Assembly (NCBI GenBank): GCA_947500755.1
Contig: CANMTO010000010.1
Span: forward strand, 1-64,000
DNA from: Flavobacteriales bacterium
GTDB lineage: Bacteria > Bacteroidota > Bacteroidia > Flavobacteriales_D > Crocinitomicaceae
DNA: 64,000 nt
Direction: 5' to 3'
Shown: positions 27,142 through 36,099 of the stretch, piece by piece
How the letters are laid out: each line of letters opens with the position of its first letter
How positions within the stretch are numbered: position 1 is the stretch's first letter
The notes under the pieces: model-generated
The model's input: the letters and a program-made list of their open reading frames with translations, nothing else
Databases searched by the model: none
What the model was told of the DNA's origin: nothing
Position numbers and translations under genes: made by a program

Positions 27142-28545
27142 ATGACCGAACAACAACATACACTCAAACAATCCGTTGCGCTTATGGGTATTGGTTTGCA
27201 TACCGGAGAAAAAGTCACCATCGAACTATGTCCTGCCCCAACGAATCACGGATACAAATTTCAACGCATTGATTTAGACGATGCGCCAATCATTAATGCA
27301 GATGTGGATTTAGTGATTTCTACCGATCGCGGCACCACCCTTGAATCAAAAGGCGTAAGGGTCTACACGACTGAACATGTCCTTGCTGCACTTGTAGGCT
27401 GTGGGGTAGATAATGCCTTGATTAAAATCACCGGTCAAGAAATCCCTATTTTAGACGGAAGTGCCCTTCCCTACGTAAAAGCGATAGATTCCGTAGGTAC
27501 GGAGGAACAAGATGCAGAACGCATATACTTTGAATTGGATGAAAATATTCCTTGGGAGGACACCGAAAAGCACATTGAGTTTTTAGCGATCCCAGATAAG
27601 GTATACCGCCTAACCGTCATGGTGGATTATAATTCCCCGGTCCTTGGCACGCAACATGCCAGCATGTATAATTTGGATGAATTCAAACAAGAAATCGCCC
27701 CCTGTCGAACCTTTGTCTTCTTGAGGGAATTAGAATATTTAGCCGGGAATAATTTAATCAAGGGAGGAGATTTAGACAATGCGATTGTACTTGTCGATCG
27801 CATGGATGTTTCTCAAGAAGAATTAAATCGATTGGCTAAATTACTGGGAAAAGAAAACCTTGAAATTGCCATCGAAGGCCTAGGCGTGCTTAACAGCCTT
27901 AAACTACAATACGAAAACGAACCAGCAAGACACAAGCTATTGGATATTGTTGGAGACCTAGCGCTCATCGGAAGGCCAATTAAGGCACACATTCTTGCTG
28001 CAAGACCTGGGCATTCTGGAAATGTTCGATTTGCAAAAGTGCTTAAAGATCAAATAAAAAAACAGCAAGGAAAAGGTCGATATTTCGATTTAGCAGCCGA
28101 CCCAATCTATACCATTCAAGACATCGAGCGAATGCTCCCACATCGGTATCCATTCTTATTGGTCGATAAAATCATTGAACTCCGAGAACAATCAATTGTT
28201 GGCGTTAAAAATGTAACCATGAATGAACAAATTTTTACCGGTCATTTTCCTGGCAACCCAGTGTTTCCAGGTGTGTTACAAATAGAAGCGATGGCTCAAG
28301 TTGGCGGTATTTTTGCACTGAGCGGTCTAGATGACGCGCACCTTTACTCTACCTATTTTATGAAAATAGACAAGGTAAAGTTCAAATCAAAAGTAGTGCC
28401 GGGTGATACGCTCGTTTTTGAATTGACTCTTCTTTCTCCCATACGGAGAGGCTTAGTTGAAATGGCGGGGACAGCCTACGTAAACGGTAAACCAGTTATG
28501 GAAGCCGAAATGTTAGCACAAATAATTAAAGATAAAACGGAATGA
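27142..28545 (+). CDS. lpxC/fabZ: Bifunctional LpxC deacetylase / FabZ dehydratase
   Basis: A 467-residue fusion typical of Bacteroidota. Residues 1-305 are LpxC, the zinc deacetylase that commits UDP-3-O-acyl-GlcNAc to lipid A: metal ligands H79 (TEHVLAAL), H264 and D268 (HKLLDIVGDLALIG), and catalytic H291 (PGHSGN). Residues about 320-467 are FabZ, the 3-hydroxyacyl-ACP dehydratase, with HRYPFLLVDKI, catalytic H368 in GHFPGNP and E382. The fusion ties acyl chain elongation to lipid A synthesis. It starts 1 base after the lpxD stop and overlaps lpxA by 4 bases. Confidence 0.97.
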   Translation: MTEQQHTLKQSVALMGIGLHTGEKVTIELCPAPTNHGYKFQRIDLDDAPIINADVDLVISTDRGTTLESKGVRVYTTEHVLAALVGCGVDNALIKITGQEIPILDGSALPYVKAIDSVGTEEQDAERIYFELDENIPWEDTEKHIEFLAIPDKVYRLTVMVDYNSPVLGTQHASMYNLDEFKQEIAPCRTFVFLRELEYLAGNNLIKGGDLDNAIVLVDRMDVSQEELNRLAKLLGKENLEIAIEGLGVLNSLKLQYENEPARHKLLDIVGDLALIGRPIKAHILAARPGHSGNVRFAKVLKDQIKKQQGKGRYFDLAADPIYTIQDIERMLPHRYPFLLVDKIIELREQSIVGVKNVTMNEQIFTGHFPGNPVFPGVLQIEAMAQVGGIFALSGLDDAHLYSTYFMKIDKVKFKSKVVPGDTLVFELTLLSPIRRGLVEMAGTAYVNGKPVMEAEMLAQIIKDKTE

Positions 28546-29318
28546 TTTCTGCCTTAGCGAGCATACATCCCAATGCACAACTCGGTGCGCATGTGAGTAT
28601 CGATCCATTTAGCATGATTCATGAAAATGTAGTGATCGGAGAAGGGACGAAAATTCATTCCAACGTTGTCCTATATCCAGGAACACGTATCGGAAAGTAT
28701 TGTGAAATTTTTCCGGGAGCAGTCATCGGAGTGATTCCTCAAGACCTTAAGTTTGAAGGGGAAGACACTACCGTTGAAATTGGAGATCACACCAAAATTA
28801 GAGAATGTGTCACAATTCATCGAGCCACGAAAGATAAGTGGAAAACGGTGATAGGATCTCATTGCTTACTTATGACTTATGTGCATGTAGCGCATGACTG
28901 TCAGATCGGAAATCACGTAATATTAGCAAGTTATACAGGGCTTTCTGGTCATGTCACCATTGATGATTATGCCATCCTCGAAGGAAAAGTGGCAGCACAG
29001 CAATTCGTCCACATTGGCAAACACGCTTTCATTGGTGGAGCCTCACTGGTTCGAAAAGATGTGCCTCCGTATATTAAAGCCGCTCGAGAACCGCTGACAT
29101 TTGCAGGAGTGAATTCGGTGGGTTTAAGAAGAAGAGGATTCAGCGATGAAGACGTTCGACTGATTGAAGACATTTACCGAATCATCTATGTTCAAAATAG
29201 CAATATTTCAAAAGGCATTCAAGCGATTGAAGAGGGCATTCCTCCTTCCCCGCTGAGGGATGAAATTCTGCGTTTTATTCAAACCTCTGACAAAGGTGTA
29301 ATTCGAGGAATGATTTAA
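28542..29318 (+). CDS. lpxA: UDP-N-acetylglucosamine acyltransferase
   Basis: A 258-residue beta-helix enzyme that puts the first 3-hydroxyacyl chain on UDP-GlcNAc. Hexapeptide repeats run from the N-terminus (ASIHPNAQLGAHVSIDPFSM) to about residue 190. The catalytic His lies in LLMTYVHVAHDCQIGN. The C-terminal helices (GVNSVGLRRRGFSDEDVRLI) match the family. Length is normal. In the operon it comes after LpxC although it acts before it. Confidence 0.97.
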   Translation: MISALASIHPNAQLGAHVSIDPFSMIHENVVIGEGTKIHSNVVLYPGTRIGKYCEIFPGAVIGVIPQDLKFEGEDTTVEIGDHTKIRECVTIHRATKDKWKTVIGSHCLLMTYVHVAHDCQIGNHVILASYTGLSGHVTIDDYAILEGKVAAQQFVHIGKHAFIGGASLVRKDVPPYIKAAREPLTFAGVNSVGLRRRGFSDEDVRLIEDIYRIIYVQNSNISKGIQAIEEGIPPSPLRDEILRFIQTSDKGVIRGMI

Positions 29319-29319
29319 T

Positions 29320-30747
29320 ATGTTTCATCGTGGAGAACTGGTTACCTTAACCATCGACGCTTACGCCTTTGGCGGAAGAGGCATCGCAAAAATACCTACC
29401 GAAGAATCGCATTTTATTGTATTTGTAGATAATGCCTTTCCTGGTCAGGTTGTACGTGCAAGAATCGATGTAAAACGGAAACACCATGCCGAAGCAAAAT
29501 TAGTTGAAGTAATTAATCGCTCACCGCTCGAGGTCGTTTCTGAATACCAAGAAATTTCTGGAGCACCGTATATTTTTGTCCCCCAAGAAGAACAACATAA
29601 AGCAAAGCTATCCGCTACCCTAAGTACCTTTTCTAAGATCAGCGGGATTCGAGATCTTGAACAGAAATTCGATGAGTACATTGCCTCACCTTCGGTGTAT
29701 TTTTATCGAAACAAAATGGAATATAGCTTTTCAAGCATTGAACATAACGTAGAAAGCGGAGAAGATGTTGACGATGCCTTTGCTTTAGGTTTTAAACGCA
29801 GGGGAACATGGTGGAAGGTAGAGAATTTGAATAAGCCCAGCGGTTTATTTGACAAGGAATGGGAAGAAAAATTAATCCTGCTGAGAACTTTTTTAGAGGA
29901 CACGAAGCTTCCCGCTTGGCATCCACCACAAAAAAAAGGATTTTTCAGGCATCTTATTGTGCGGAAATCCTTCCTGCACAATCAAATCCTGGTGAATTTA
30001 GTCACTTCATCTGACGGGATAAAGCACTTTGAACGCAATGCTTTCGTTGCTAAGTTATTAGCATTATATGGAGATCGAATTGCAGGAATTCAACATACGG
30101 TTAATGATGATGTTGCGGACCGATCAAAAATAGAAAACGGTCAGACCAAAATGCTATATGGAAAAACCTTTGTGGAAGAACAAATCCTTGGATTGACCTT
30201 TCAAATGCGCATGGAGAGTTTTTTTCAAACCAATCCAGCGTGCGCAGAATTACTCTATAAAAAAGCGATCGATTATTTATTGGAAGACCTCCCCGAAAAC
30301 CAAGAAATATTGGACTTGTTTTGTGGCACAGGTACCATTGCACAACTCATTGCCACGAGAAATCCAAGTGCTCGAATTACAGGCGTTGACATCGTGCCTG
30401 AGGCCATTGAAGATGCCAAAGAAAATGCGAATAAAAACAAACTAACAGACGTAAATTTTCATGCAGAAGATGTGGGTAAATTCCTCAAGGAACATCCGGA
30501 ATACGAAGGCAATATCGGCGCGCTCATCTTAGATCCTCCCCGTGCAGGAATTGCTCCAAAAACGTTATTAAAAACCATAGCACTAGGAGCTAAACGCATT
30601 GTTTATATCTCCTGTAATCCCTCTACGCAGGCACGCGATGCCTCCATATTGGTCGATGCAGGGTATGTCTTAGAGCGATTTTGCCTCGTGGACCAGTTTC
30701 CGCATACCGGACATATTGAGTCCATCGCTAAATTCATCAAACTATGA
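29320..30747 (+). CDS. rlmD: RlmD-type 23S rRNA uracil-5-methyltransferase lacking Fe-S cysteines
   Basis: A 475-residue SAM-dependent RNA methyltransferase. Residues 1-60 are a TRAM domain (LTIDAYAFGGRGIAKI). The catalytic half has FFQTNPACAELL, the SAM loop DLFCGTGTIAQLIA, LDPPRAGIAPKTLL and the nucleophile Cys in YISCNPSTQARD. The odd point is the N-terminal half: where RlmD normally has its [4Fe-4S] ligands, including a CGGC motif, this protein reads ISGAPYIFVPQEEQHKAK, and there is no cysteine at all before about residue 300. The fold and active site look intact. The target base is presumed from the family. Confidence 0.88.
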   Translation: MFHRGELVTLTIDAYAFGGRGIAKIPTEESHFIVFVDNAFPGQVVRARIDVKRKHHAEAKLVEVINRSPLEVVSEYQEISGAPYIFVPQEEQHKAKLSATLSTFSKISGIRDLEQKFDEYIASPSVYFYRNKMEYSFSSIEHNVESGEDVDDAFALGFKRRGTWWKVENLNKPSGLFDKEWEEKLILLRTFLEDTKLPAWHPPQKKGFFRHLIVRKSFLHNQILVNLVTSSDGIKHFERNAFVAKLLALYGDRIAGIQHTVNDDVADRSKIENGQTKMLYGKTFVEEQILGLTFQMRMESFFQTNPACAELLYKKAIDYLLEDLPENQEILDLFCGTGTIAQLIATRNPSARITGVDIVPEAIEDAKENANKNKLTDVNFHAEDVGKFLKEHPEYEGNIGALILDPPRAGIAPKTLLKTIALGAKRIVYISCNPSTQARDASILVDAGYVLERFCLVDQFPHTGHIESIAKFIKL

Positions 30748-31985
30748 TTGTATCCATAATCTCCATTGGAGATGAGTTACTCATTGGGCAAACCATTAAT
30801 ACCAATGCGGCATGGCTTGGAAAAGAATTATCACTCCTTGGCGCACGGATTCAACAGGTATTAACGATTTCTGACGACGAACATATTATTCGAAAAGCCA
30901 TTGACGAATCTACGGCCGACCTCTGCATTGTTACGGGTGGCTTAGGTCCAACAAAAGACGACCGTACCAAAAAAGTGTTAGCCGCGTACTTTGACATGCC
31001 TTTGGTGGAGGATAAGGCTACACTTGATCATATAGCAGACTTTTTTGCACGTAGAAATCGCCCAATGCTTCAAGCGAATATTGATCAAGCACTCCTTCCA
31101 AAAGGCTGTGAAATCCTTCCAAATCGCCTCGGTACAGCGGCGGGAATGTGGTTTAAGGCCAAGGGGAAATCAGTGATAAGCCTCCCCGGAATTCCTTATG
31201 AAATGAAAGGTATATTAAAGGAGGAAATACTTCCAAGGCTGCATGAAAATTACCAACTAAATGCCCTTTACCATAAAACAATAATTACCCATGGTACGGG
31301 CGAAAGTTTCCTTGCAGAACGAATTGCTTCATGGGAAACATCTTTGGAAGATGCGAAGCTGTCACTGGCGTATCTCCCCTCTCCCGGAATAGTGAAATTG
31401 CGGATTGGATCTCAAAAAGGAAAGGCAGATAAATTATTAATTGAGCAAAAGATAAGCGAATTGCAAACAATCATACCTGAACTAATTGTAGGATATGGTG
31501 ATGATACCTTGTCGAGTGTAGTAGCAACGCTCCTTGCAAACCAATATAAAACGATAGGCACCGTAGAAAGCTGTACTGCAGGAAGTTTAGCTTCTTCCCT
31601 TGTTAACAATTCAGGATCTTCGCAATACTACAGAGGCAGCTTACTGACCTATCAAACCGATATGAAATCGAGATTACTAGGCATTGAACCCGAATATATT
31701 GACAGATACGATGTAGTAAGCGAGGAGGTTGTTAAACGGATGTCTGAAGCGGGAAAGAAACAACTTAGTGTAGATTACTGTTTAAGCACTACCGGCATTG
31801 TGGGCCCAAACGCCGGAGACTCACAACATCCCGTAGGAACCGTTTGGATAGGACTTGCCACAGATCGAGGAACGATCGCGAAAAAATTCCAATTCGGAGA
31901 TAATCGCCTGAGAAACATTGAAATGAGTACCTTAGCTGCCCTGAATTTATTGCGATTAGTACTGTTAGAGGAAAAATACCCTTAG
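30744..31985 (+). CDS. cinA: CinA-like protein / NMN deamidase
   Basis: A 413-residue protein. The N-terminal MoCF-like domain (IISIGDELLIGQTINTNAAW, TGGLGPTKDD) is linked to ADP-ribose pyrophosphatase activity in the family. The C-terminal domain from about residue 265 (GTVESCTAGSLASSLVNNSG, then CLSTTGIVGP) is the nicotinamide mononucleotide deamidase that recycles NMN from DNA ligase. Length is normal. It overlaps rlmD by 4 bases and ends the lipid A operon. No terminator hairpin is obvious downstream. Confidence 0.93.
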   Translation: MIVSIISIGDELLIGQTINTNAAWLGKELSLLGARIQQVLTISDDEHIIRKAIDESTADLCIVTGGLGPTKDDRTKKVLAAYFDMPLVEDKATLDHIADFFARRNRPMLQANIDQALLPKGCEILPNRLGTAAGMWFKAKGKSVISLPGIPYEMKGILKEEILPRLHENYQLNALYHKTIITHGTGESFLAERIASWETSLEDAKLSLAYLPSPGIVKLRIGSQKGKADKLLIEQKISELQTIIPELIVGYGDDTLSSVVATLLANQYKTIGTVESCTAGSLASSLVNNSGSSQYYRGSLLTYQTDMKSRLLGIEPEYIDRYDVVSEEVVKRMSEAGKKQLSVDYCLSTTGIVGPNAGDSQHPVGTVWIGLATDRGTIAKKFQFGDNRLRNIEMSTLAALNLLRLVLLEEKYP

Positions 31986-32034
31986 AAATCAGGGAAAAAA
32001 TAAAAATCAATTTGCTTTTATCTCAAAAAAATCG

Positions 32035-32042
32035 TTTCTTTG
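32035..32042 (+). promoter_or_regulatory. -7 box of the L28-L33 operon
   Basis: TTTCTTTG differs from TAnnTTTG at one position and has TTTG at 32011-32014 in the -33 position (20-base spacing). The rpmB ATG is 30 bases downstream, so this ribosomal protein transcript has a short leader. Confidence 0.6.
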
Positions 32043-32072
32043 CACCCGCTTTAACTAAAAGTTTAATACATC

Positions 32073-32309
32073 ATGTCGCGCATTTGTCAGCTAACAGGAA
32101 AATCGGTAATGGTAGGAAACAACGTTTCTCACTCCAACCGTAAAACGAAAAGAAGATTTTTACCAAACTTGGTAACTAAGAAATTCTTTATCCCTGAAGA
32201 AAATACATTCATTACTTTGAAAGTATCCACTTCAGCGATTCGAACAATCAATAAGAAAGGAATTTCTGCTTGTTTGAAAGATGCAAGGGCTAAAGGATTT
32301 ATGAAATAA
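32073..32309 (+). CDS. rpmB: 50S ribosomal protein L28
   Basis: A 78-residue bL28 protein of the large subunit. [20 protein letters not shown] and [13 protein letters not shown] are the family signature. The zinc-type cysteines are reduced to one near the N-terminus. It is followed by L33 and the Bacteroidota protein DUF4295, the standard gene order in this phylum. Confidence 0.97.
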   Translation: MSRICQLTGKSVMVGNNVSHSNRKTKRRFLPNLVTKKFFIPEENTFITLKVSTSAIRTINKKGISACLKDARAKGFMK

Positions 32310-32346
32310 TTTACCCTGTTGGGAAACAGAATAAACGCAACGTAAA

Positions 32347-32535
32347 ATGGCAAAGAAAACTAAAGGAAATAGAATTCAAGTAATTCTTCAATGTACGGAG
32401 CACAAGGAAACAGGATTACCTGGAATGTCACGCTACATCACAACAAAAAACAGAAAAAATACGCCTGATCGAATGGAATTAAAGAAATTTAATCCCGTAC
32501 TAAAGCGCTATACCGTTCATAAAGAAATTAAATAA
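32347..32535 (+). CDS. rpmG: 50S ribosomal protein L33
   Basis: A 62-residue bL33 protein of the large subunit, near the tRNA exit site. The signature [20 protein letters not shown] and [21 protein letters not shown]-like segment is intact. It keeps only one Cys, so it is the non-zinc (C-minus) form. Spacing to the neighbours on both sides suggests one transcript. Confidence 0.97.
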   Translation: MAKKTKGNRIQVILQCTEHKETGLPGMSRYITTKNRKNTPDRMELKKFNPVLKRYTVHKEIK

Positions 32536-32544
32536 GCATAGACC

Positions 32545-32700
32545 ATGGCAAAGAAAGTAGTTGCAACCCTCCAGAAAGGTGGAGGAAAAGAGCATACAAA
32601 AGTGATCAAGATGGTTAAATCTGAGAAATCAGGGAGCTACGTCACGAAAGAAGAAATCGTTCACAACGACAAAGTAAAAGATTGGTTCACTAAAAACTAG
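32545..32700 (+). CDS. DUF4295 small ribosome-associated protein
   Basis: A 51-residue basic protein (MAKKVVATLQKGGGKEHTKV to KVKDWFTKN) that starts 9 bases after L33. It belongs to DUF4295, a family confined to Bacteroidota and always found after L28 and L33. A novel large-subunit protein named bL38 was reported in the Flavobacterium johnsoniae ribosome structure; I believe it is this family, from memory, not from a check. The intrinsic terminator begins 21 bases after the stop. Confidence 0.92.
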   Translation: MAKKVVATLQKGGGKEHTKVIKMVKSEKSGSYVTKEEIVHNDKVKDWFTKN

Positions 32701-32721
32701 TCATTCATCTAATTATATCCG

Positions 32722-32752
32722 ATCCCGTTTGCCAAGGTAGACGGGATTTTTT
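32722..32752 (+). terminator. Intrinsic terminator after the L28-L33-DUF4295 operon
   Basis: ATCCCGT (32722-32728) pairs with ACGGGAT (32741-32747) over a 12-base loop, followed by a run of T to 32752. It separates the ribosomal protein operon from ftsY, whose ATG is only 14 bases further on. Confidence 0.85.
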
Positions 32753-32765
32753 GTGCATTAATAGT

Positions 32766-33725
32766 ATGGGAATTTTTGATTTTTTTTCAAAGGGTAAGAA
32801 GGAAGACCTTGACCGAGGCTTAGAGAAGACCAAACAGTCTTTTTTTAGCAAAATAACCCGTGCTATACTTGGCAAATCCAAAGTAGACGATGAGGTACTT
32901 GATAATTTAGAGGAGGTGCTCATATCCTCTGATGTCGGTGTAGCGACCACCCTTAAAATTATTGAACGAATTCAAAAGCGCGTGGATCGGGACAAAGTGC
33001 TCAATACCGAAGAGCTAAATACCGTGCTTAAGGAGGAAATCACTGGTTTATTGGTAGATAGCACCATTTCACTTGAACAAAACAAACAGCTCAATCCGAA
33101 TGAACCCTATGTGATCATGGTAGTTGGTGTAAACGGCGTTGGAAAAACAACAACGATCGGAAAACTCGCCCATCAATTTAAAACTTCAGGGAAAAAAGTA
33201 ATACTCGGTGCGGCAGATACCTTCAGAGCCGCTGCCGTGGATCAATTAATCATTTGGTCTCAGCGCGTTGGCGTAGACATCGTTCAACAAGGCATGAATG
33301 CCGATCCAGCAAGCGTAGCATTTGATACCTTACAATCTGCGAAAGCAAATGGCGCAGATGTTGTCATCATTGACACCGCAGGTAGACTGCACAACAAAGT
33401 GAACTTAATGAATGAGCTGAGCAAAATCAAACGGGTAATGACCAAGGTGTTTCCGAATGCTCCGCATGAGATATTATTGGTATTAGATGGTTCAACCGGA
33501 CAAAATGCATATGAGCAAGCGAAACAGTTTGCACAAGCTACCGAAATCAATGCCTTAGCCATTACTAAATTAGACGGTACCGCTAAGGGTGGTGTAGTAA
33601 TCGGTATTTCTGACCAAATGCAAATTCCCGTAAAATATATTGGGGTGGGAGAAAAGATGGAAGACCTTCAAATGTTTGACAAACAAGCTTTCGTTGAAGC
33701 GCTTTTTAGCGAACCAGCACACTAA
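32766..33725 (+). CDS. ftsY: Signal recognition particle receptor FtsY
   Basis: A 319-residue SRP GTPase that docks ribosome-nascent chain complexes at the inner membrane. MGIFDFFSKGKKEDLDRGLE is a short amphipathic start without the long acidic A domain of enterobacteria. The N domain follows and then the G domain: P-loop GVNGVGKTTTIGKLAH, DTFRAAAVDQL, DTAGRLHNK and TKLDGTAKGG. The ATG at 32766 is preferred to an upstream ATG at 32751 that falls in the terminator. Its RNA partner is encoded at 43776-43873. Confidence 0.96.
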   Translation: MGIFDFFSKGKKEDLDRGLEKTKQSFFSKITRAILGKSKVDDEVLDNLEEVLISSDVGVATTLKIIERIQKRVDRDKVLNTEELNTVLKEEITGLLVDSTISLEQNKQLNPNEPYVIMVVGVNGVGKTTTIGKLAHQFKTSGKKVILGAADTFRAAAVDQLIIWSQRVGVDIVQQGMNADPASVAFDTLQSAKANGADVVIIDTAGRLHNKVNLMNELSKIKRVMTKVFPNAPHEILLVLDGSTGQNAYEQAKQFAQATEINALAITKLDGTAKGGVVIGISDQMQIPVKYIGVGEKMEDLQMFDKQAFVEALFSEPAH

Positions 33726-33764
33726 AAATTCATTTCAATTGCGTATCTTCGAGGAAAATTTTTT

Positions 33765-36098
33765 ATGCGCTTTGTTTCCTTTTTGTTCTTATTCCCGATC
33801 ATCGTATTTTCACAAGACTATAACGTAAGGGGTTTTATTTCGAATGAAAAAAATGGGGAATCCATTAGCAATGAAAAAGTAACCTTACTCACCATGGACA
33901 GTACCCTAGTTGCTGGTGCTGTGACTGATGCTAACGGATTGTTTTCTATACCAAAACTTAAAAAAGCTGATTATTTACTAAGAATTAATGTCCCGGGATA
34001 TAAACGCGTATTTATCCCTGTAACATTTCCTGCGGATAAAAAAATAATCGATATTCCAATCAAACTGACTCCTACAGATAAAACCTTTGATGATGTGGTT
34101 GTTACCGCCGATTCGAAAACAAAGAAAACCAAACCTGATGTTGGCACCATTAAATTCGATAAGGAAGGGATTGAACGCATTCCCGTATATGGTGCGGAAA
34201 GTGATGTACTAGGAGCGGTATCGGTTACGCCTGGCGTTGTAGTAACCGGAGATCAAGGCGGGCAATTTTACGTGCGCGGAGGCACCCCGATTCAAAACAA
34301 AACCTTGCTGGATGGAATGACCATTTATAATCCATTTCACTCCATTGGCTTTTACTCCATTTTTGAAACTGAATTGGTGAAATCTGTAGATATTTACACG
34401 GGAGGATTTGAATCGAAATACGGCGGAAGGGTTTCATCGATTATGGATATTTCATACAGAGATGGTGACCGTGGGGCATTTGGAGGTAAGGTATCTCTTT
34501 CTCCGTTCCTAGCAAAACTGGTGCTCGAAGGTCCCTTTAGCAAAGCAAAAAACGGAAAATTATCTCCCGGTTCTTATGTGTTTACTGCAAAACACAGTTT
34601 AATTGATTATTCGGCCAAATCACTATACCCCAAAATCAACGATGGAGAAGGCCTCCCATTCAACTTTACTGATTTGTATGGCAAAGTAACCTTTAGCGGT
34701 GAAAACGGCTCTAAAGTTAGTTTCTTTGGTTTCCACAATCAAGACAGCGTGAATTATAGCATTGCAGACTTGAATTGGCAGGCTTCCGGTGGGGGGATGA
34801 ACTTCCTCCTGATTCCATCGGGATCTCCTGTATTTATTCGAGGACATGTCAATGGCTCCAACTTTACAACCACCTTCGCAGAAAACCAAGTTGAACCAAG
34901 GTATTCTAAGATTGGGGGCTTTGATCTTGGATTTGATTTTTCTTATTTTCTGAAAAATGAGGGCGAAATGAATTACGGTTTTAATTTCTGCGGTTTCAAC
35001 ACAGAATTCGTTACGTTCAATGAGGCCCAACGAAAAATTGAAGCGTTTAATTTTTCCACAGAACTTGGCGCCTACTATAACTACAGAAGAGTTTCTAAAG
35101 ACCTTCGATGGGTGATGCAGGCTGGATTTCGAGTGCAAGTATACGCCTCCTTGAGTACGCTTTCCCCAGAACCACGTCTTGGGTTAAAATATAACGCCAC
35201 CGAGAAGGTGCGATTCAAATTCTCAGGCGGAAGGTATTCCCAGAACTTTACCTCAGCTTCCAGCGATAAGGATATTGTAAACTTATTCAACGGATTGCTC
35301 TCAGCACCGACAAACGTTCAGGAGCAATTTGTTACAGAAAATCTAAATACTAAAGACATTCAAAATGGCTTACAATATGCTTGGCATGGGATTCTAGGGT
35401 TAGAATACGACCTGAATAAATCGAATTTTTTCAACGTGGAAGGTTACTACAAGTTTTTTAATCAACTGAGTAATATCAACCAAAATAAGCTCTATGAGGA
35501 TTTAGCCCAATTCGAATTGGTAGATGATGTGTTTAAAAAAGATTTTATTATTGAATCTGGAAAAACCCTTGGTATCGATGTACTCTATAAATTAAGTTTA
35601 AACCGACTCTTTATTTGGGGGGTCTATTCTTACAGTTATTCTACCCGTTGGGATGGATTTGAAACCTATGCGCCTGTATTTGATCGCCGACATAACATTA
35701 ATGTCGTTGGCTCCTACCAATTCGGTAAGAAAAAAGACTTAGAATTAAACGTGCGCTGGAATCTAGGATCCGGATTACCGTTCACTCCAACTGCTGGGTT
35801 TTATCAATCCGAAAATTTCAACGGCGGCGTAACAACCGATTATGTTACCAATAACCCATCAACAATTACCACACTTTTGGGAACCTTTAATAGCCGCAGA
35901 CTTCCTTCGTATCATCGATTAGACATTACCGTTAAAAAGCATTTTGACTTTATTAAAAGCAAAACAAGACTTGAAATCACGGGAAACATTACCAATGTCT
36001 ATGATCGAAAGAATATTTTTTACGTGAATCGAGTTACCTCTAAAGTAATTTATCAATTCCCTATTCTTCCAAGTCTTGGCGTAAGTTATAAGTTCTAA
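33765..36098 (+). CDS. TonB-dependent receptor with carboxypeptidase-regulatory domain
   Basis: A 777-residue outer membrane receptor. Residues 1-16 are a signal peptide ending IVFSQ. Residues about 20-105 are a carboxypeptidase-regulatory-like domain (VRGFISNEKNGESISNEKVT). The plug spans about 120-230, with GQFYVRGGTPIQNKTLLDGM and YTGGFESKYGGRVSSIMDI. The barrel ends in LPSLGVSYKF, with a terminal Phe as expected for BAM recognition. There is no SusD gene nearby and no clue to the substrate. A TATCTTCG box at 33744-33751 is a weak promoter candidate. DUF1015 follows after 1 base. Confidence 0.88.
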   Translation: MRFVSFLFLFPIIVFSQDYNVRGFISNEKNGESISNEKVTLLTMDSTLVAGAVTDANGLFSIPKLKKADYLLRINVPGYKRVFIPVTFPADKKIIDIPIKLTPTDKTFDDVVVTADSKTKKTKPDVGTIKFDKEGIERIPVYGAESDVLGAVSVTPGVVVTGDQGGQFYVRGGTPIQNKTLLDGMTIYNPFHSIGFYSIFETELVKSVDIYTGGFESKYGGRVSSIMDISYRDGDRGAFGGKVSLSPFLAKLVLEGPFSKAKNGKLSPGSYVFTAKHSLIDYSAKSLYPKINDGEGLPFNFTDLYGKVTFSGENGSKVSFFGFHNQDSVNYSIADLNWQASGGGMNFLLIPSGSPVFIRGHVNGSNFTTTFAENQVEPRYSKIGGFDLGFDFSYFLKNEGEMNYGFNFCGFNTEFVTFNEAQRKIEAFNFSTELGAYYNYRRVSKDLRWVMQAGFRVQVYASLSTLSPEPRLGLKYNATEKVRFKFSGGRYSQNFTSASSDKDIVNLFNGLLSAPTNVQEQFVTENLNTKDIQNGLQYAWHGILGLEYDLNKSNFFNVEGYYKFFNQLSNINQNKLYEDLAQFELVDDVFKKDFIIESGKTLGIDVLYKLSLNRLFIWGVYSYSYSTRWDGFETYAPVFDRRHNINVVGSYQFGKKKDLELNVRWNLGSGLPFTPTAGFYQSENFNGGVTTDYVTNNPSTITTLLGTFNSRRLPSYHRLDITVKKHFDFIKSKTRLEITGNITNVYDRKNIFYVNRVTSKVIYQFPILPSLGVSYKF

Positions 36099-36099
36099 T

